64,000 nt of DNA, taken from contig CM061098.1 of the NCBI GenBank assembly GCA_030770545.1, positions 18,880,501 to 18,944,500 of the forward strand, written 5' to 3'. Both the position numbers and the translations under genes were made by a program. A model generated the notes under the pieces. It was not told where the DNA came from and ran no database searches. It saw only the letters and a list, made by a program, of their open reading frames with translations. How positions within the stretch are numbered: the stretch's first letter is position 1; each line of letters starts with the position of its first letter. Of the stretch, positions 1 to 12,832 are shown in pieces. The stretch is from Macropodus opercularis (taxonomy: Eukaryota; Chordata; Actinopteri; Anabantiformes; Osphronemidae).

Positions 1-1573
1 GGGAAGACAGCGAACATGGAGGAGAGAGCAACAAATGGAGCGTTTGGCTCAGCAGAACGTTCAAATGATATCAGACATTACGAATGGGGACAGTGAAGAG
101 GCCTCGGGCTGTTGACATTGTGCTTGTCCTTCAGTGTGATGCTAATGAAATTATTGCTACAATATGCAAATCGAGCAGCGAAGCTGCTAATCAGCTCCTC
201 CCACCACATTCTGCTGGGCTGTAGCCGAGGCGCTCAGCCCCAGGGTCACAGAGGTCACTCCGGAGGACAACCCATCTGGGTTTATTAACTGGCCACGAGG
301 CTGGAGTCAGACGACAGAAAAGGAGAGCGGAACACAAACGTTCAATTACTGCTCACGTCTTTGAATGTGAACTTAAATTAAGAAACACAAGTACAGACTA
401 AACTACTGTAACTAACTAATGAAAGACCAAAGTCAAAAACACAAGTGAGTCTAATTAGGATGAGATAAGTGACATCATTAAACTGTAGCTGGTGAGTGAA
501 TAAGCAGTGCACACTGTGGTGTGTTTAAAGACTGTCTGCCTGACGTCCTGGTGCGGCTGTGTTCCATTTAGCAGCTCTGGGTTTGACAGAGCTTGCTGTG
601 GTGTTGGGATGCTTTTCCTGCTCGTCTTCACTCTACACGTTAATTGACATCACTGCATCTTGAAGCGACGCCACAGCAGAGGTGCCAGGCTTCAGCTGGT
701 CGGTTTGTCCTGCTTCGCTGTGGGTCATTCATTTAATGAGCTGTCGCGCTTGTGTATATATATATACTTATGTATATTACACATGCAAAAGTCATCCCGT
801 CTTGCTTTTGCTACCTTTAAATGTCAAAGCTTTCTTTTCTTGTAAGCTTGTGTCAAAGCTTTGGTTTTTGTGCTAACATTTTTATTAGGTCAGATGATGG
901 TAACTAGGAAAGAATTTAACATATTTAGCTAAAATCATTTTGTCAAACGGCTACTGTGAGAATTCCCCCTAACATCAGTTCAGTAAGTTAAAACTATTGA
1001 ATCTTGCAGTTGTGGTAGTAAATACAAACAGTACAATACAAACGGACAAATCATAGAATAATGTGAAGTTGTCATCACAGTGGCAACAGGTGGAAGAATC
1101 ACTATGTGCCTCACACTTCACAGAAGCTGCTCTGGACTCACTCTCCAACACACCAGGTACCGCTCGGACTCCTTGACACCAACTTTGTGACAAATCAGGA
1201 TTAGATGAAGCAGAGCTGTCGAATAACAATAACATGTTCATTTCAGTTAGTTAATCACTACAACAGAAAAGGAAACTCAGTGTGTGAACAAAAGGAAACT
1301 ACGAGTCTGTGCTCAATGCTGGAAAAAGTCGAATGAATACGATTGTCCTATATTTCACAGCCTTGTAACAGCCTAATTGGTGCTGTCCGTTGGTTGGCTC
1401 TCTCACTCGCCTCCTTGGTTTGTGAGGACGAATACTGTGTGTTCCTTCCATCTCGGTCTAGTTTGGGGGTCAGCTGCCTTGTTGGCTCCTGAGTTTATCA
1501 GCACAGAACAACTCAGGGTTTCTAAACACAGTTGTACCCACAACCCTCAATGTGATGCAAAGAAGAAGACACA
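1..1573. other. intergenic, no gene recognised
   Basis: Only short chance open frames are present. An AT-rich part at about 130-200 contains ATGCAAAT (octamer-like, 164-171). A short (TA)n run lies near 755-770. No repeat boundaries or RNA genes were recognised. Confidence 0.5.
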
Positions 1574-2000
1574 CAGTTGCAAGAAAGAGTGTGTGAACCT
1601 CTGAGGTTACACGAATCTCTGCATAAATTGGTCATAAATGTTCTGATCTTCATCTAAGTTACAACAATAGAAAAACACAGTCTGCTGAAACTAATGCTGC
1701 ACAAACATGATATGTTTTCATGTTTTTATTGAACATAACATGTGAACATTCTCAGAGCAGGTGGTAAAGTATGTGAAGCTTTGGCCTTAATAACTGGTCG
1801 ACCCTCCTTTAGCAACAACCTCAACCAAACGTTTCCTGTAGCTGCAGATCAGACCTGCTCAACGGTCTGGAGGAATTTGGACGTTTCCTCTTTACTAAAC
1901 TGTTTCAGGGCATCAATGTTCTTGGACGTCTGGTGAATCTCTCTCTTGAGGTGATGCCACAGCATCTCAGTCGGGTTGAGGTCCAGACTCTGATTTATAC
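1574..2000 (-). mobile_element. Tc1/mariner-like DNA transposon, 3' fragment
   Basis: The left end (CAGTTGCAAGAAAGAGTG...) and interior closely resemble, from recall, a very common teleost Tc1-like family. The minus strand at about 1849-2000 encodes a degraded transposase C-terminus, including DLNPTEMLWHHLKREIH. This is the Tc1 signature DLNPIENLW..LKR around the last catalytic acidic residue. The DD catalytic region and the 5' terminal repeat are absent. Sequence from about 2001 rightward no longer follows the family, so the copy is truncated or joined to other DNA and cannot transpose by itself. Confidence 0.75.
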
Positions 2001-5000
2001 AGAATTCCGCGGGATCCCAGACCAGGCTGAGCCACTCGCTGCATCTGATCAGAGAACGCTCCAGGATGCTTTGTTGTGAGACGCTCATGCATACGGGTTG
2101 TGGTGATGTCAGGCCATTTCATACCACACAGGCCTGGTGGGGACATGTAAACTGCAAACAGCTAGACGTCTGCCAGACAAGTTGTCGTCCTGAGCCAGCG
2201 AATGAGCACAAACAATCAAATAATCATTGCATCATTTGTTGACAACAACAACAATGAAATAACAGCTCATGTAGTTCAGGGAGTAATATCACACACTGTC
2301 CACTGTCAACAGGTTATTCTGCCTCAGGACCTCATAGCGTATTCATCCAGCTCTGATCGATCCCTGAGTTTAGCAGCGAACCAGCGGTGAACAGTGCAGT
2401 AACAGTTACAGAGGCTGCTGAGTGCGTGGAGCGTGTGCGGGGCAACGCTGATCTGGAACAGAGAAGGTGGATCCCACAGTTGAACTTATCATTTATGCAT
2501 TGCTGCTGGTGTAAAAGAGAAAATGATAACAGATGTGCGTAGCAATCTGTTGAGGCTTTGGCCAAGGGAGGAGAAATCCCATTTAAGTGTGTATACCACG
2601 GATGCATTTTAACACCAGGTGTAAATGTAATCCTCCCGAATCAGAACAGAGACACATGCTGATGCCAGTTGGAAAGGAGGCCAGAGCTGGAGAAAGAAGG
2701 GATATCGAGGGATCATATCCATCCTTTTGTTGTTCCGCCGCTGATCCATTTGCTGCTTTAGTCAGAGAAATGGCAGCCACATCCACGGGGAGAGAGCAGA
2801 GCAGAGGCTCAGGAGGAGAAGGAAGAGCTCCACCTAGTGGCACGGAAACGCGAGGCCAGGCACAGATCACATACAGTAACATGTGAACTGGGTTTTTTCT
2901 CCTTTGTCTTTGTGCCACATGTTTATCCTCATGCACACACTGTCGCTGAAACACAGCATCGTGGCATCATGGAAGGTGTGAGACAACGTCTTTATTCATT
3001 CATTACCATTAATTAACCAGGAGCTGTTGATGAGGGATGGACGCAGCGTGACGGGTTGCCAGCACGCAGCCATACTTGCTCACTGGGATCCAGGTGCGTG
3101 ATGTCTTGGCACACACAGTGTGACACGGATCAGTCATGCTGCTCCTCAGCTACTGCTGAAGCTGGAGGTGTCGCTGGCCAGCAGCAGCTGAGAGCTCAGC
3201 TCATGTGGCACTGGGGAAATGCTGCACATGGTGGATGTGAAAAAGCTCCTTTGAAGGTGCATGAAAAAAGGATAAGTTGGCTTTTACAGGTTGTGAAGTG
3301 TGACCATGCACTTTCAGCTCCCTCATACCCTGAAACCTGATGCTTTTGTTAGCAATGAATCATCACTGGATTAAGTGATAAGTAAAGATGTTATTATATG
3401 AAAATCACATTTGATTCATTAAATGGTTTTCTTCTTTTCAAATGATGAGTCTTTCTATAATTTGATGTTTGAGTGGCTACTGTAGAAAATCTCTAAAGCC
3501 AAATGCTGTGCAGCTACGGTCAGAGAAGATTAACTTCCATCGCAATCTCTCACACCCACACACACAAACACAGAGGCTGATATCAAGCTAATCTTCTGTT
3601 GGCTGCCTCACTGTGTGCACAGATAGTAGCCAGCAAGGTGTTTACTGCCATGTACAGAGAGATTACACCGGCTTGTTGAGCCCTGACGGACACACACACA
3701 CACACACGGCCATGATTACCCCCACATTTGGACGTGCATCTTGTGAAGCCTCGTCCTCTAAATGCATTACCGTGCCCGGAGCAGGGCACATCTGCATCCG
3801 AAGGAAGCTGCAGATACCGTGTTAGTCCATGTTGTATTTCATCCTGGCAGTTGTCAAACAAACTGCTGCCTCTGTCTGCAGCAGCCTGTGAGAATGAGAC
3901 AACATGATCATTTAGTTTTCCTTTAATCAGCCTTAATCTCAGAATGTTCCAACGCTGTTTTCACATTTTACTCTATATCGGGTTTTTTATGGCAAAGCAC
4001 TAAATTGCAGCCATTAGTGTGTAGTCTTGGATCCACTTCGCCTCCAGTCAGGCTGGAGGTTCTTTTTTTACATCCTGGGTTCATTTTGGACATTTTGTTA
4101 TTGACCGCCCATAGTCTGATAGTAAATGGAGGAGAGCAACCACTGAGATGATGATGGATTTAGTCTGTTATTGGAAGACCTGATGAAATGCATGGGCATA
4201 AAACTCCTGCACCGCCGTGACCATAACCAGTCCATCACCTTTCTGTGTGATCCCAGGCTTCCTCCTGTCTGTGACGGACTGGCTGCCTGTCAGGGTGGAC
4301 CCGCCTCACGAGTGAGTGAGATGTACCTAATAAAGTCACCAGTGAGTGTACATAAAGGAAATAACACAGCAGGAATGAACGGAACAAGTAAAGGAACAAG
4401 ACAAACAATACAAATCCCTTTTTAAACACACGACACCACAGACGCTCTGCAGAGAAATCATCCATCCGAGTGAAATCCATGAATCACTGTGATTCTGCTG
4501 ATGTTTAGAGGTTAACAATAGAGAATCTCGCTCACGCTTTAACACTGAAACGTGTTGTTGTGTATCTGCAAGAGTAACACTGTGTGTGTGTGTGTGTGTC
4601 AGATGACAGTCGTCTGTCATATTCACCTGCTCTGTCTAGTTCTCCCTCTACCAGACTAGACTAACTGACTCCTACTACCTCAAATGTTCAGCTGATAAAC
4701 AGCAGCTAACAAGTATTATGACAAAGTGTCTTTTCTGATCATACGTGTTAATAAAGTTTTCTCTTTGATTCTGTGCTTGACGTTCATTAATGACTCTAAG
4801 CACAAAGCTTACGTCATGTTGAACCCTATGGATCAGGAACGGCCACTAGGTTCGTATGGAGTCAGGGCAGCTTTGATACTTTGGGCTGCGTAGTGTATGT
4901 CATCACAACGTGCTGCCTTGTTGTTATGCTCAGCGTTTCACAACACAAATGAGAACAGCACAAAGAGGATGAAAGGATCCGGACTGGAAATAACAGCAGT

Positions 5001-5713
5001 AACTACAGGACTTTTATTATTGGCTACGTAGCAGAATTTAACTGTGTGTCAAATATAAGGATGTGGATTCTTACCTTTATTATTATTATTGTTGTTGTTG
5101 TGTTGTTGATACTAATAATAATCAGCCTGCTCTCGACGCTGCGGTTTGCTGGATCCTCCTCCAGGGGGCTCTCTCAGTGGCTTGGTGCCAGCCATGCACC
5201 GCTGGGTGACAGTGCACACGGGGAACCTCTAGGTGTCACCCATCATCTAGCTGTGTTCCGAATCCAACCCTGGCTGCAGAGGCTCAGAGGCTGCTGACTA
5301 CAAAGAGCCTTCCGTTGTTTTCCTGAGATGAGACGAGCTTCCAGGCTCCATGACGCTTAGAATGTGTGGAAAGGCTTCGAATGAGCAGGAGCGAGTCCGA
5401 CTTACACTCACATTTCCACAGTTAACATTAAAAACACGTGTTGAGATATGGAACCTTTAGACTGACAATACAATAGTTACACACGATGCAATACATGTTC
5501 TTCTCTGCCTTCGTTTTACACTGAAATACTGAGCAGGAGCAGAAGAAAAAGTGGAAACTGGCTTTTGGATCAATACACGGGAAGGTGTCAGTTTTGGGAA
5601 ACGCGACTCCAGCTGCAGGAGAAGTGAGAGTTAAAGGGTCGATGCAGGTGTGAAGCTCTGTGTGTTACCTCTGCAGATGTGCTAAAGAGAAAGTCCTCAT
5701 CACTTTATCGCTT
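2001..5713. other. intergenic downstream of pcdh18, simple repeats only
   Basis: No coding similarity was recognised; the open frames are short and overlap on both strands. Contained simple repeats are (CA)n at 3690-3707, (TG)n at 4581-4599 and a (TTA)n/(TTG)n run at 5077-5109. Confidence 0.5.
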
Positions 5714-6227
5714 TTTATTTGTGTTTGTCACCTTCCCCACGACAGCTCACAAAGACAAGTGTCCCAGTTAATTCCATTAATTCATTCATATACTGATGTA
5801 TAGATATCATAGTGGCAAATTAAAAAAGAATCACAATACAAAAGAACAAGTTTAAATACGTAGAATGTCGATCGCATGTCAAAGTCTCGAGTTACTGCTT
5901 TTCACTTCACATGCATTAAAATATAAAAATAGATTTCTGATTAACTTTATATACAGGTCTATAAATATAAGTATACAAATGTATTTTTAAAATACAAAGA
6001 TAAATACCATCACATAGTGTACATTGTCTACCAAACCAGAAATACAAACATATTTTTGGATATTTAGCATTCACAAAACACAATTATTACGTTAGAAATG
6101 CAACTTTAACGACAATTGCAGGTCTTTTTTCCTCCTGCCACCCACAGTCCCTCGTTGCTAGTGTGAAGACAGCAGGAAGTCCGTGGGTGGTGAATAAATA
6201 GTGAGTAAAGTCAAGGAAACTGGACGT
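5714..6227 (-). other. pcdh18: probable pcdh18 3' UTR with poly(A) signal
   Basis: The 514 bp after the stop codon are very AT-rich. The first canonical AATAAA on the minus strand is at 5719-5714. It is followed by a T/G-rich stretch (about 5670-5640 on the minus strand), consistent with cleavage near 5690. The end point is an inference; longer UTRs using signals beyond 5.1 kb are possible. Confidence 0.35.
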
Positions 6228-7180
6228 CTAGCTCTGCCGGACGTCCTGTAAGAGTTTGTTGATCTCGGCTACCAGCTCGCTGGCGTCCACCAGCTCGTGA
6301 CGGCTGTCGCTGCGTTTGCCCTGAAGGTGACTTAGTACGGAGTCAAAGTCGTCCTCCTCGTAGTTCTCTGGGATCTCCTCCATGGCAGGCAGCCACTTCG
6401 AGGAGGGCCCAGGAAGTGGCACTGGTACCGGCACAGGGGCCGGGGAAGGCTGCACTAGGGTAGGGCTGACCAGAGCTGTGAGCAGGGGGCTGCTGTGGAG
6501 CTTGGGTGTGTGGCCACTGTTCTGAGGACTGTTCTTGGGCGCCTGCGAGCCCTTTTGGTTGCAGCTCTGGGAGCTGAGCTTAGTGCTGGCTTTCAGAGTG
6601 TGGTAGCTGCCTCCCTGGTGATGTCCAGATGGGCCGATGCTGCTTCCCGGGTTCTGAAAATGGGTGTTGGCCGCCCAGGCGGCGACGCCCTGCTGGTGGG
6701 CGGAAGGGTTCGACTTGCCCGGCAAATGGCCCCTTCTGCGATCTAAAGATCCAGTCATGGGGACACCCACCCCGCTCAGGCTAGAGCCCTTCTGATTCTC
6801 ATTCACCTGGATGTAGGAGTCCAGGCCCTGGGGCAGCAACCTCTGGAACACACTGCTCATCTCTGACAGCAGTGACGTGGTCCCACACAGGTCTTCATCT
6901 CGTTCGCTGCACCTTCCATTCTCTCCCGCGTCCTCCTCCACTCCGTCTTCACCACCCAGATCTTTGCCAAAGGTAGAGAAGCTTTGGTTCCGAGCAGTCC
7001 CCGTGTCGGTGCAGGGCTGTGGGGCGGTTTCTTGCGTTGGGTCGCTGGCTTGGCGGGCTTCCTCCCCTGGGATGTAGAGGTTGCTGCGGTAGTCGGAGGA
7101 CGAGGGATGGGCCAATGGGGGCATCCAGCACTGGTCTGAGTGACCCAGCACGCGACACTCCTCAGTGCAGAGCCTCATCG
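6228..7180 (-). CDS. pcdh18: pcdh18 coding exon 4 (distal cytoplasmic tail)
   Basis: The acceptor is TCTGTCCAG, just above 7180. The exon completes Ala919 and encodes residues 920-1235 and TAG (6228-6230). Landmarks are CTEECRVLGHSDQCWMP at the start, FSTFGK (986-991, fitting the hydrophobic-x-[ST]-F-x-x rule for WAVE-complex binding), SSLLSEMSSVFQRLLP-like sequence at about 1020-1035, and WLPAMEEIPENYEEDDFD near the end. A low-complexity S/P/Q-rich run at 1098-1176, with an APVPVPVPLPGP stretch, is absent from the mammalian protein as I recall it. Intron 3 (7181-9443) is 2263 bp. Confidence 0.95.
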
Positions 7181-10100
7181 CTGGACAGAAGAACACAACA
7201 AGTCATCAGCAATGGCGCACTGAGCCAACTTCATGACTTTAAATGGGACTAAAATATAACAAAATATAACAGAGCTGGAATCAAGGCGTTTGTCAAGTTT
7301 GGTCAACTAAACAGCTAAAGTAATGAATTCATCAAAACATGGATGTTTACTGACTAACTGATTACCCGACTAAGTCTTTCAGCTCAATAGCTTCATTCAG
7401 TTTGGCTCAGCATGTTCCGTGGAAATAAATAACAGCGTGCGATTCCTTTCATGTCTGAGTTCATTCTGGTGACTGTTCAAACACATGTAAAGATGAATCC
7501 TGACAGCTGAGCCGCTTTTCGTTCTAGTCCATCCAATATTTGCCGGACTCTCCTCAGGTATTTCTGCTGCCCTGTCTTTGAAAATCTGGCCTAATTAGTG
7601 GGAGAGGCTTCCTCCAGGAGCACTGCCTTCCACCTTCCAGTGTATTTACCACAGAGAGACAATTCAGCGAGGCGATCACTGCCTATTACCCATTTAGAAT
7701 AACTCCTCCACTAAAAGCCCTGCATTTTTCCCTTTCAAGTCGATCTTTTCAATGTGAAATCTTCAAATAGAAAATCTCTGAAGAATAAATTAGACAAATC
7801 AAATATGCCAACTTAAAGCCTTCATTAAGGGAGCGCGGCACTCTTCAGTCTATGCTATTGAGGGACTTCATTATCCCCTCATTAACATGAAAGGAGCATT
7901 TATAATACATCTTAGAGCAGATGAAAAGTGCATTTGGATGCACTGGCAGGGAAAAAACAGCAGCAGATTGGATGCTCTGCTGATGAAAGGCTGAAAGATG
8001 AAAAATTCAACCCAAATGATTTGTATATAAAATTTAAAAAGGCACCAGGCAGGCGATAATTGAAAGCCTTTCTGTTGGACTCAACACAATGTCAGTTCAG
8101 GCAAACCAGCTCTTTCGACTGATTTTCCTGCCAATACATTATCAGGCTCTTTTTCCAGAGCTCACAACTAAACGTTTTGCTTTCAATACTGTTTGTTGTT
8201 ACTTCACAGCTTTTATTTTATTGGATTTCGTCAGGAAACAAGTGCTACTTTAGTAACAGCAGCAGGCTGGCAGAGAGCTCTGTAACAGTCTGAGGACATC
8301 CCAACAGTCTGAGAGCTGCTACAGAACAGGTCGAGCCTCCTTAGAGGCTGAAGCGTGGACAGGAAACGCGCTGCAGATCTACGCGTCGTGAGCTGACCAT
8401 CAGTTACTCGTTGATTGGTTTGATGCAGGTTCGACTGACACTCTTGCCTTATATCCGTTGTTTGGGTATGGAATCTAAATGGCATCTTGGTCCTGTGGGC
8501 CAAGGAGCAGCTTTCGCTTGTTGGTCTGTCTGCTTGCGTTGGTTCACCACATCCTGGCTCTAGGAACAAATGCAACTATCCTAAGTCCTCTCTAAACTAG
8601 AACGCAGATTGGCTACTGTCATTGTTACACTGCTTTGGTTCTTTTGGGTTTCTGTACTTGCTAAACTTACTCAGAGACGTTGTGCCACCATGACAGGGCA
8701 TCCACTAAACTAAATCATCTATACTGCAGTGGACACGGGGGCGGGAGGCAGGGTCAACATACAGAAGCAGAAATATGAGCTTTGAGATGTAATTATGCTC
8801 TTCAGGGAGCATAATCACGAGTGCAACTCAGCTCCAACTCCATAGCAACTACTCGTCACATGGCAATTAAATGCCTCCTTTTCATCAGAGGAACAGGAGG
8901 GCTCCAGTTTGGACGGCTAAAAGGGAAGGCTTGAAGGTGGGGGAAAGGGAAAGCGACTAACGAGCACAACTCCTCCACAAAGGTATAAAGGACGAGAGGG
9001 AGGAGGTGTTAGTGATGAGGTTGTCTGCCTGTCTGGGGCGACTTTAATTGGGATATAGCTCAGATGCAATGTGGAGTGACGGCTGTGTGGGATGCTGAAA
9101 TAGAAGGAGGCAAAGGGATGGAAGCTGAGGGAGCTTAGCTAAAGCCGAAACACACCAACGTCAGCAGTCAGCCAACATGTTAGCATGCAGGTGAGGTGGG
9201 AAGTCCATGCAGAGAAGGGGACATGACGGGGTTGGCTCTGTGTGCAGCATCATTCATGCACATGCAGACAGGAAACGAGCTGTGCTGAGCTGCTGGGAGC
9301 CTGAGGAGCGTGGAATACTTGATGCTGGTGCTGAGAGCCCTCACCCCCTCTGACTAAAACCTAAAAACCAAGGTTTGGATTTCAGAAGAGCTCCTGGGAT
9401 GGGAGGGAGTGGTGCCTAGTTGTGGATGGGGCCAGGTGTGTACCTGCATGCGTTCTGTGCTGGCCATCAGGGGCATATATCTCAGTAAAGCCCTCACCAA
9501 GGAGCCGGTCCATGGGCGACTCCCTGCCAGGATCATAGTCGCTGTCGCCGGCCTCACTGTCGCCACGGCCGCTGTCTTTCAGACTGAACTTATCCATCTC
9601 ATTCAGAGCATATCTGCACAGACACAGACCAAAACAAATCAATGACAGTACCATCGTGTGGCTATGCAAATATCACGCTACGTATGGATAATGATAGTGT
9701 GCACAGGGAGACAGAGAGCGATCTGCAGACAGGGTTTTACATAAAGTTATGCAAATGTGAAGATTTTGAGCTTGACTCTAAACCAAAAAGCTACAGGATC
9801 TAAGTGTAAGCAGCTCTGGAAACGTTCTGTCAGACGGAATCACAGCCATTTTAGTGCTTGACGCTTTGCGTGTGCATTACCTGTAGCTCCTGGTGTATTT
9901 GTTGCCTCTGAAGCTTGGTCGTGGCTGGTACTGGCCCTGATGGAGCATGGACAGAAGCTGTGAGACTTGCTACAATCCCAAGAGAAACAAAAAAGAAAGA
10001 AAAAGACAAAAAATAAAGGGAAAATGAAGAGGGGAAATGAATGGAGTCAAACAAGCAAGGTCACAAGACGATGTTGACTGGGTGGACGCTGGGGGAAGGG

Positions 10101-12832
10101 TTGAGGTGAGGGGTGGCATGACAGCGTGTGACTGGCCTCTGAATGTGATGAGCAACAACATGACACAAGCAACTGGAGGTAACACAACAAGGGGGTAAAT
10201 TAAAAATAAACGTCTTTCAATCTTATCGTTTCCACAATTCATAGACAAATCTGCACGTTTCCACTCCTTAGGACAAGCAGCAGTCGTGCGGTTCACCAGA
10301 AATCACCTAAACCTACAACAGACGCTGGCGTCTTACCTCTACGGGAGGCGTGGCGTGAGCCAGCTCCAGTGCAAAATTCTCTGGCACATGATTGGAGGAG
10401 ATGGTTACCAGACTGTTGAGCGACTGGCGGCTATGGTGGCTCTGTCTGCTCCCCAGGGTGCCCCGTTCAGGTGTAGGGGAGGCCGAGGGGGAGCGTGGGT
10501 GTGATCGGACAGGCAGGGTTCCGTTGGCGGTCGGGACCAGGGTGATGTCCGCCTTGTGGATCTGCCTGGCGGGCTTCTTGGGGTGGTTCTGATAGCTGTT
10601 CTCTGCCACGCGGCAGTTGTAGTTGTGTCTGGGGTTTTTCTTCTCACGGTTGCAGCGGGCGGTGGCAAACATCACCATGACAATGAGGAGTAGAGCACAG
10701 ACAGCACCCAGAGAGATGATGACAATGAGGGAGAGATCCAGGGAGGGTTGGCTGGTGGGGTACAGGTGGGGGAGGACGTCCATGGTCTCCTGCAGGGACA
10801 ACCTAAGCAGGGCTCCCGCAGAAAGTCGATGTGTTCCCCTGTCATGCACTTCCACCCTGATCTCCATCACATCGTGTGGAGCCTGCTCTAGACTAGCATT
10901 GGTTCTGAGCTCACATCGCCTGGCATCCATCACAAACAGTCCATCCTCATTTCCACCGACAATGGCGCAGCTCAGCTCTCCATTGGCGCCAGCGTCGCGG
11001 TCTGTGACTTTAAGTGCGGTGATCAGCTGACCTGGAGATGCGTACTTCCAAACAGGAAGCTCTGCGGTGTGATTCCGTAGGGAGGGGGAGTGTATGACGG
11101 GCGGGTTGTCATTTTCATCCAAAACAGTGAGCAGGATGGTGGTGTTCGCTGACAGCACTGGGTTCCCGCCGTCACGTGCCTGAACGGTGAAGGTGATCCG
11201 GCTCACGTCTTCGTGGTCAAAGCTGCGCAGGGCATAGACGGCACCGTTAGACGGGTCAATGGTGACATATGTGGAGATGGGGCTCCCTTGGACCATTGCA
11301 TCTAAAATGCTGTAGGTGACCTGGCCATTGGTCCCCAGATCCGGATCGGAGGCCACCACGGTCATCAGGTAGGCTCCAGGAGAATTGTTCTCTGATTTAA
11401 AGACCTCATAGCGGCTCTTTTCAAAACGCGGAGGATTGTCGTTTTCATCCAACACCTGAACGGTGAAATGTTTGATGGTGGAGAGGCTGGGAGAACCCTT
11501 GTCCTCAGCGATGACGGTGAGGCTGTACTCTGACCTCTTCTCCCTGTCCAGTGAGACGTTGGTGAGGATCATGAAGTTCTTCTCGTAGGTTTTCTGAAGC
11601 CTGAAGTGGCCGTGGCCGTGCAGCCTGCACACCACCTCACCATTGAGCCCAGCATCGCTGTCATCAACTCGCACCAGAGCTATGAAGGTGTCCACAGGGG
11701 CTCCCTCTGAAATGTAGGCCACTTCCTCTTTGCCGGGGGTCATCAGGTTGATGTTGATCTCTGGTTTGTTGTCATTCACATCCACCACCTTCACCACAAT
11801 TTTACAAAGTCCGGGGATCGAGTTCGGGCCCAAGTCCTGAGCCTGAACGTCCAACTCGTAAGAAGCTGTGCTTTCATAGTCCACTTTTTTAATAAGGGTG
11901 ATGTGGCCGTTTTCCGAGTTTATCTTAAATGTTTCCAAAATCTTTGGTGAGACGTGACTGCTGAACGAGTACGCGATTTTCCCATTAGTGCCCTCGTCTG
12001 GATCTGTGGCGTTTAGGTCAACGATGAGAGTCCCCAGGGGAGAGTTTTCCAGCAAACTGATGACATACGCTTGCTCGTCGAAGGCCGGACTGTTGTCGTT
12101 GGAATCTAAGATGTTAATCTTGAGCAAAGTGGACCCGGACTTAGGGGGTACGCCATTATCGGAGGCGGTGAGCTGCAGCTGGTAGCTGGACTGCACCTCC
12201 CGGTCCAGTTCCCTCATCACCACCAGCTCCGCGTATTTGGCCCCGTCCGTTCTGGTTCTAACGTCGATCTTAAAAAAGTTATTGGTGGTCAGGGAATATG
12301 TGTGCAGGGAATTCTCCCCGACGTCCGCGTCCACTGCGCCATCCAGGGGGAAGCGCGTCCCGACGGATGCGCTCTCTGAGATGTCCATGGGGACAATGGC
12401 GCGGGAGAAGTAGGGGGAGTTGTCGTTGATATCCAGCACCTCCACCTCCACATGGAACAGCTGCAGGTACTCCGTCGGGAGGGTGACCACGTCGAATTCG
12501 ATCGTGCAGTTCAGGTTTTTCTCACAAAGCTTCTCACGGTCGATTTTGGTGCCGACGCTGATCTCCCCGTCCTCCTCCCGGACGGACAGGAACGACGTGC
12601 TGCCTCGCTGCATAGCGCGGAACCGAAACGTCAGGGAATTCGGGAGCTTGGATAAAATCGCGGCGACGTCCTCCTTTAGTCGAGCAATAACGGTGCCTAC
12701 TTTCTGCTCCTCGTAAACTTTATACTTCAAAGTCTTACCGGTGGCTCCGTGGATGAGCGCGACTAGAAACAACAGTTTCAGCAGAACCGGAGAAAACATA
12801 TTCCCTTTGGTCCGGATCATACTTGCCCCCAT
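6228..12832 (-). CDS. pcdh18: protocadherin-18, four coding exons (join 12832-10337, 9969-9881, 9613-9444, 7180-6228)
   Basis: Single-pass adhesion protein of the delta-2 protocadherins, acting at the cell surface in homophilic recognition and, through its tail, actin control. The joined exons (2496, 89, 170 and 953 nt) give exactly 1236 codons including TAG, with GT-AG borders throughout. Residues 1-32 are a signal peptide. Six cadherin repeats follow, five of them ended by DINDN (134-138), DSNDN (243-247), DVNDN (351-355), DENDN (462-466) and DENDN (572-576). The membrane helix is about 699-723, and the tail is 724-1235. The tail carries the delta-2 blocks KDSGRGDSEAGDSDYD and CTEECRVLGHSDQCWMP, a WIRS-type motif FSTFGK (986-991) and the C-terminus INKLLQDVRQS. 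The match to vertebrate PCDH18 is near-collinear from recall. The protein is about 100 residues longer than the human one, mostly from an S/P/Q-rich insert at about 1098-1176. The teleost paralog (a or b) cannot be assigned here. The start was chosen for the signal peptide and an A at -3. Confidence 0.95.
7181..9443 (-). other. pcdh18: pcdh18 intron 3 with candidate conserved non-coding block
   Basis: This is the only long intron of the gene. Its part at about 7545-8160 is AT-rich and almost free of CpG. It has several homeodomain-like cores (CTAATTAG near 7591, CATTAAGG near 7825, CATTAACATG near 7880) and no repeats, a texture common in conserved enhancers. Conservation itself cannot be seen from one sequence. 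The rest (8160-9443) shows nothing I can assign. Confidence 0.3.
9444..9613 (-). CDS. pcdh18: pcdh18 coding exon 3 (170 nt)
   Basis: This exon runs from a CTGTGCAG acceptor to a GTACAC donor. It completes Arg862 and encodes residues 863-918 plus one base of codon 919. It contains the delta-2 tail block DKFSLKDSGRGDSEAGDSDY followed by SPMDRLLGEGF. Intron 2 (9614-9880) is 267 bp. Confidence 0.94.
9881..9969 (-). CDS. pcdh18: pcdh18 coding exon 2 (89 nt)
   Basis: This exon is too short to appear as an open reading frame by itself. It lies between a TTGTAG acceptor and a GTAATG donor and encodes residues 833-861 plus two bases of codon 862. The peptide begins QVSQLLSMLHQGQYQPRPSF and ends in RSY, a strongly conserved PCDH18 tail segment. 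Intron 1 (9970-10336) is 367 bp. Confidence 0.93.
10337..12832 (-). CDS. pcdh18: pcdh18 coding exon 1 (ectodomain, membrane segment, proximal tail)
   Basis: This exon has 832 codons ending in phase 0 at GAG followed by the donor GTAAGA (10336-10331). It carries the whole ectodomain in one uninterrupted exon, which is typical of non-clustered protocadherins. The reading frame continues only seven codons past the donor before TAG, as expected for intron read-through. In-frame ATGs also occur at codons 5 and 12. The first is used because it keeps an AAC ATG context and lies upstream of the hydrophobic signal core (about residues 14-29). Confidence 0.95.

Noticed and set aside
5046..5297. 83-codon frame with a hydrophobic start, considered a small membrane protein
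   Set aside because: The hydrophobic stretch is the translation of a (TTA)n/(TTG)n microsatellite.
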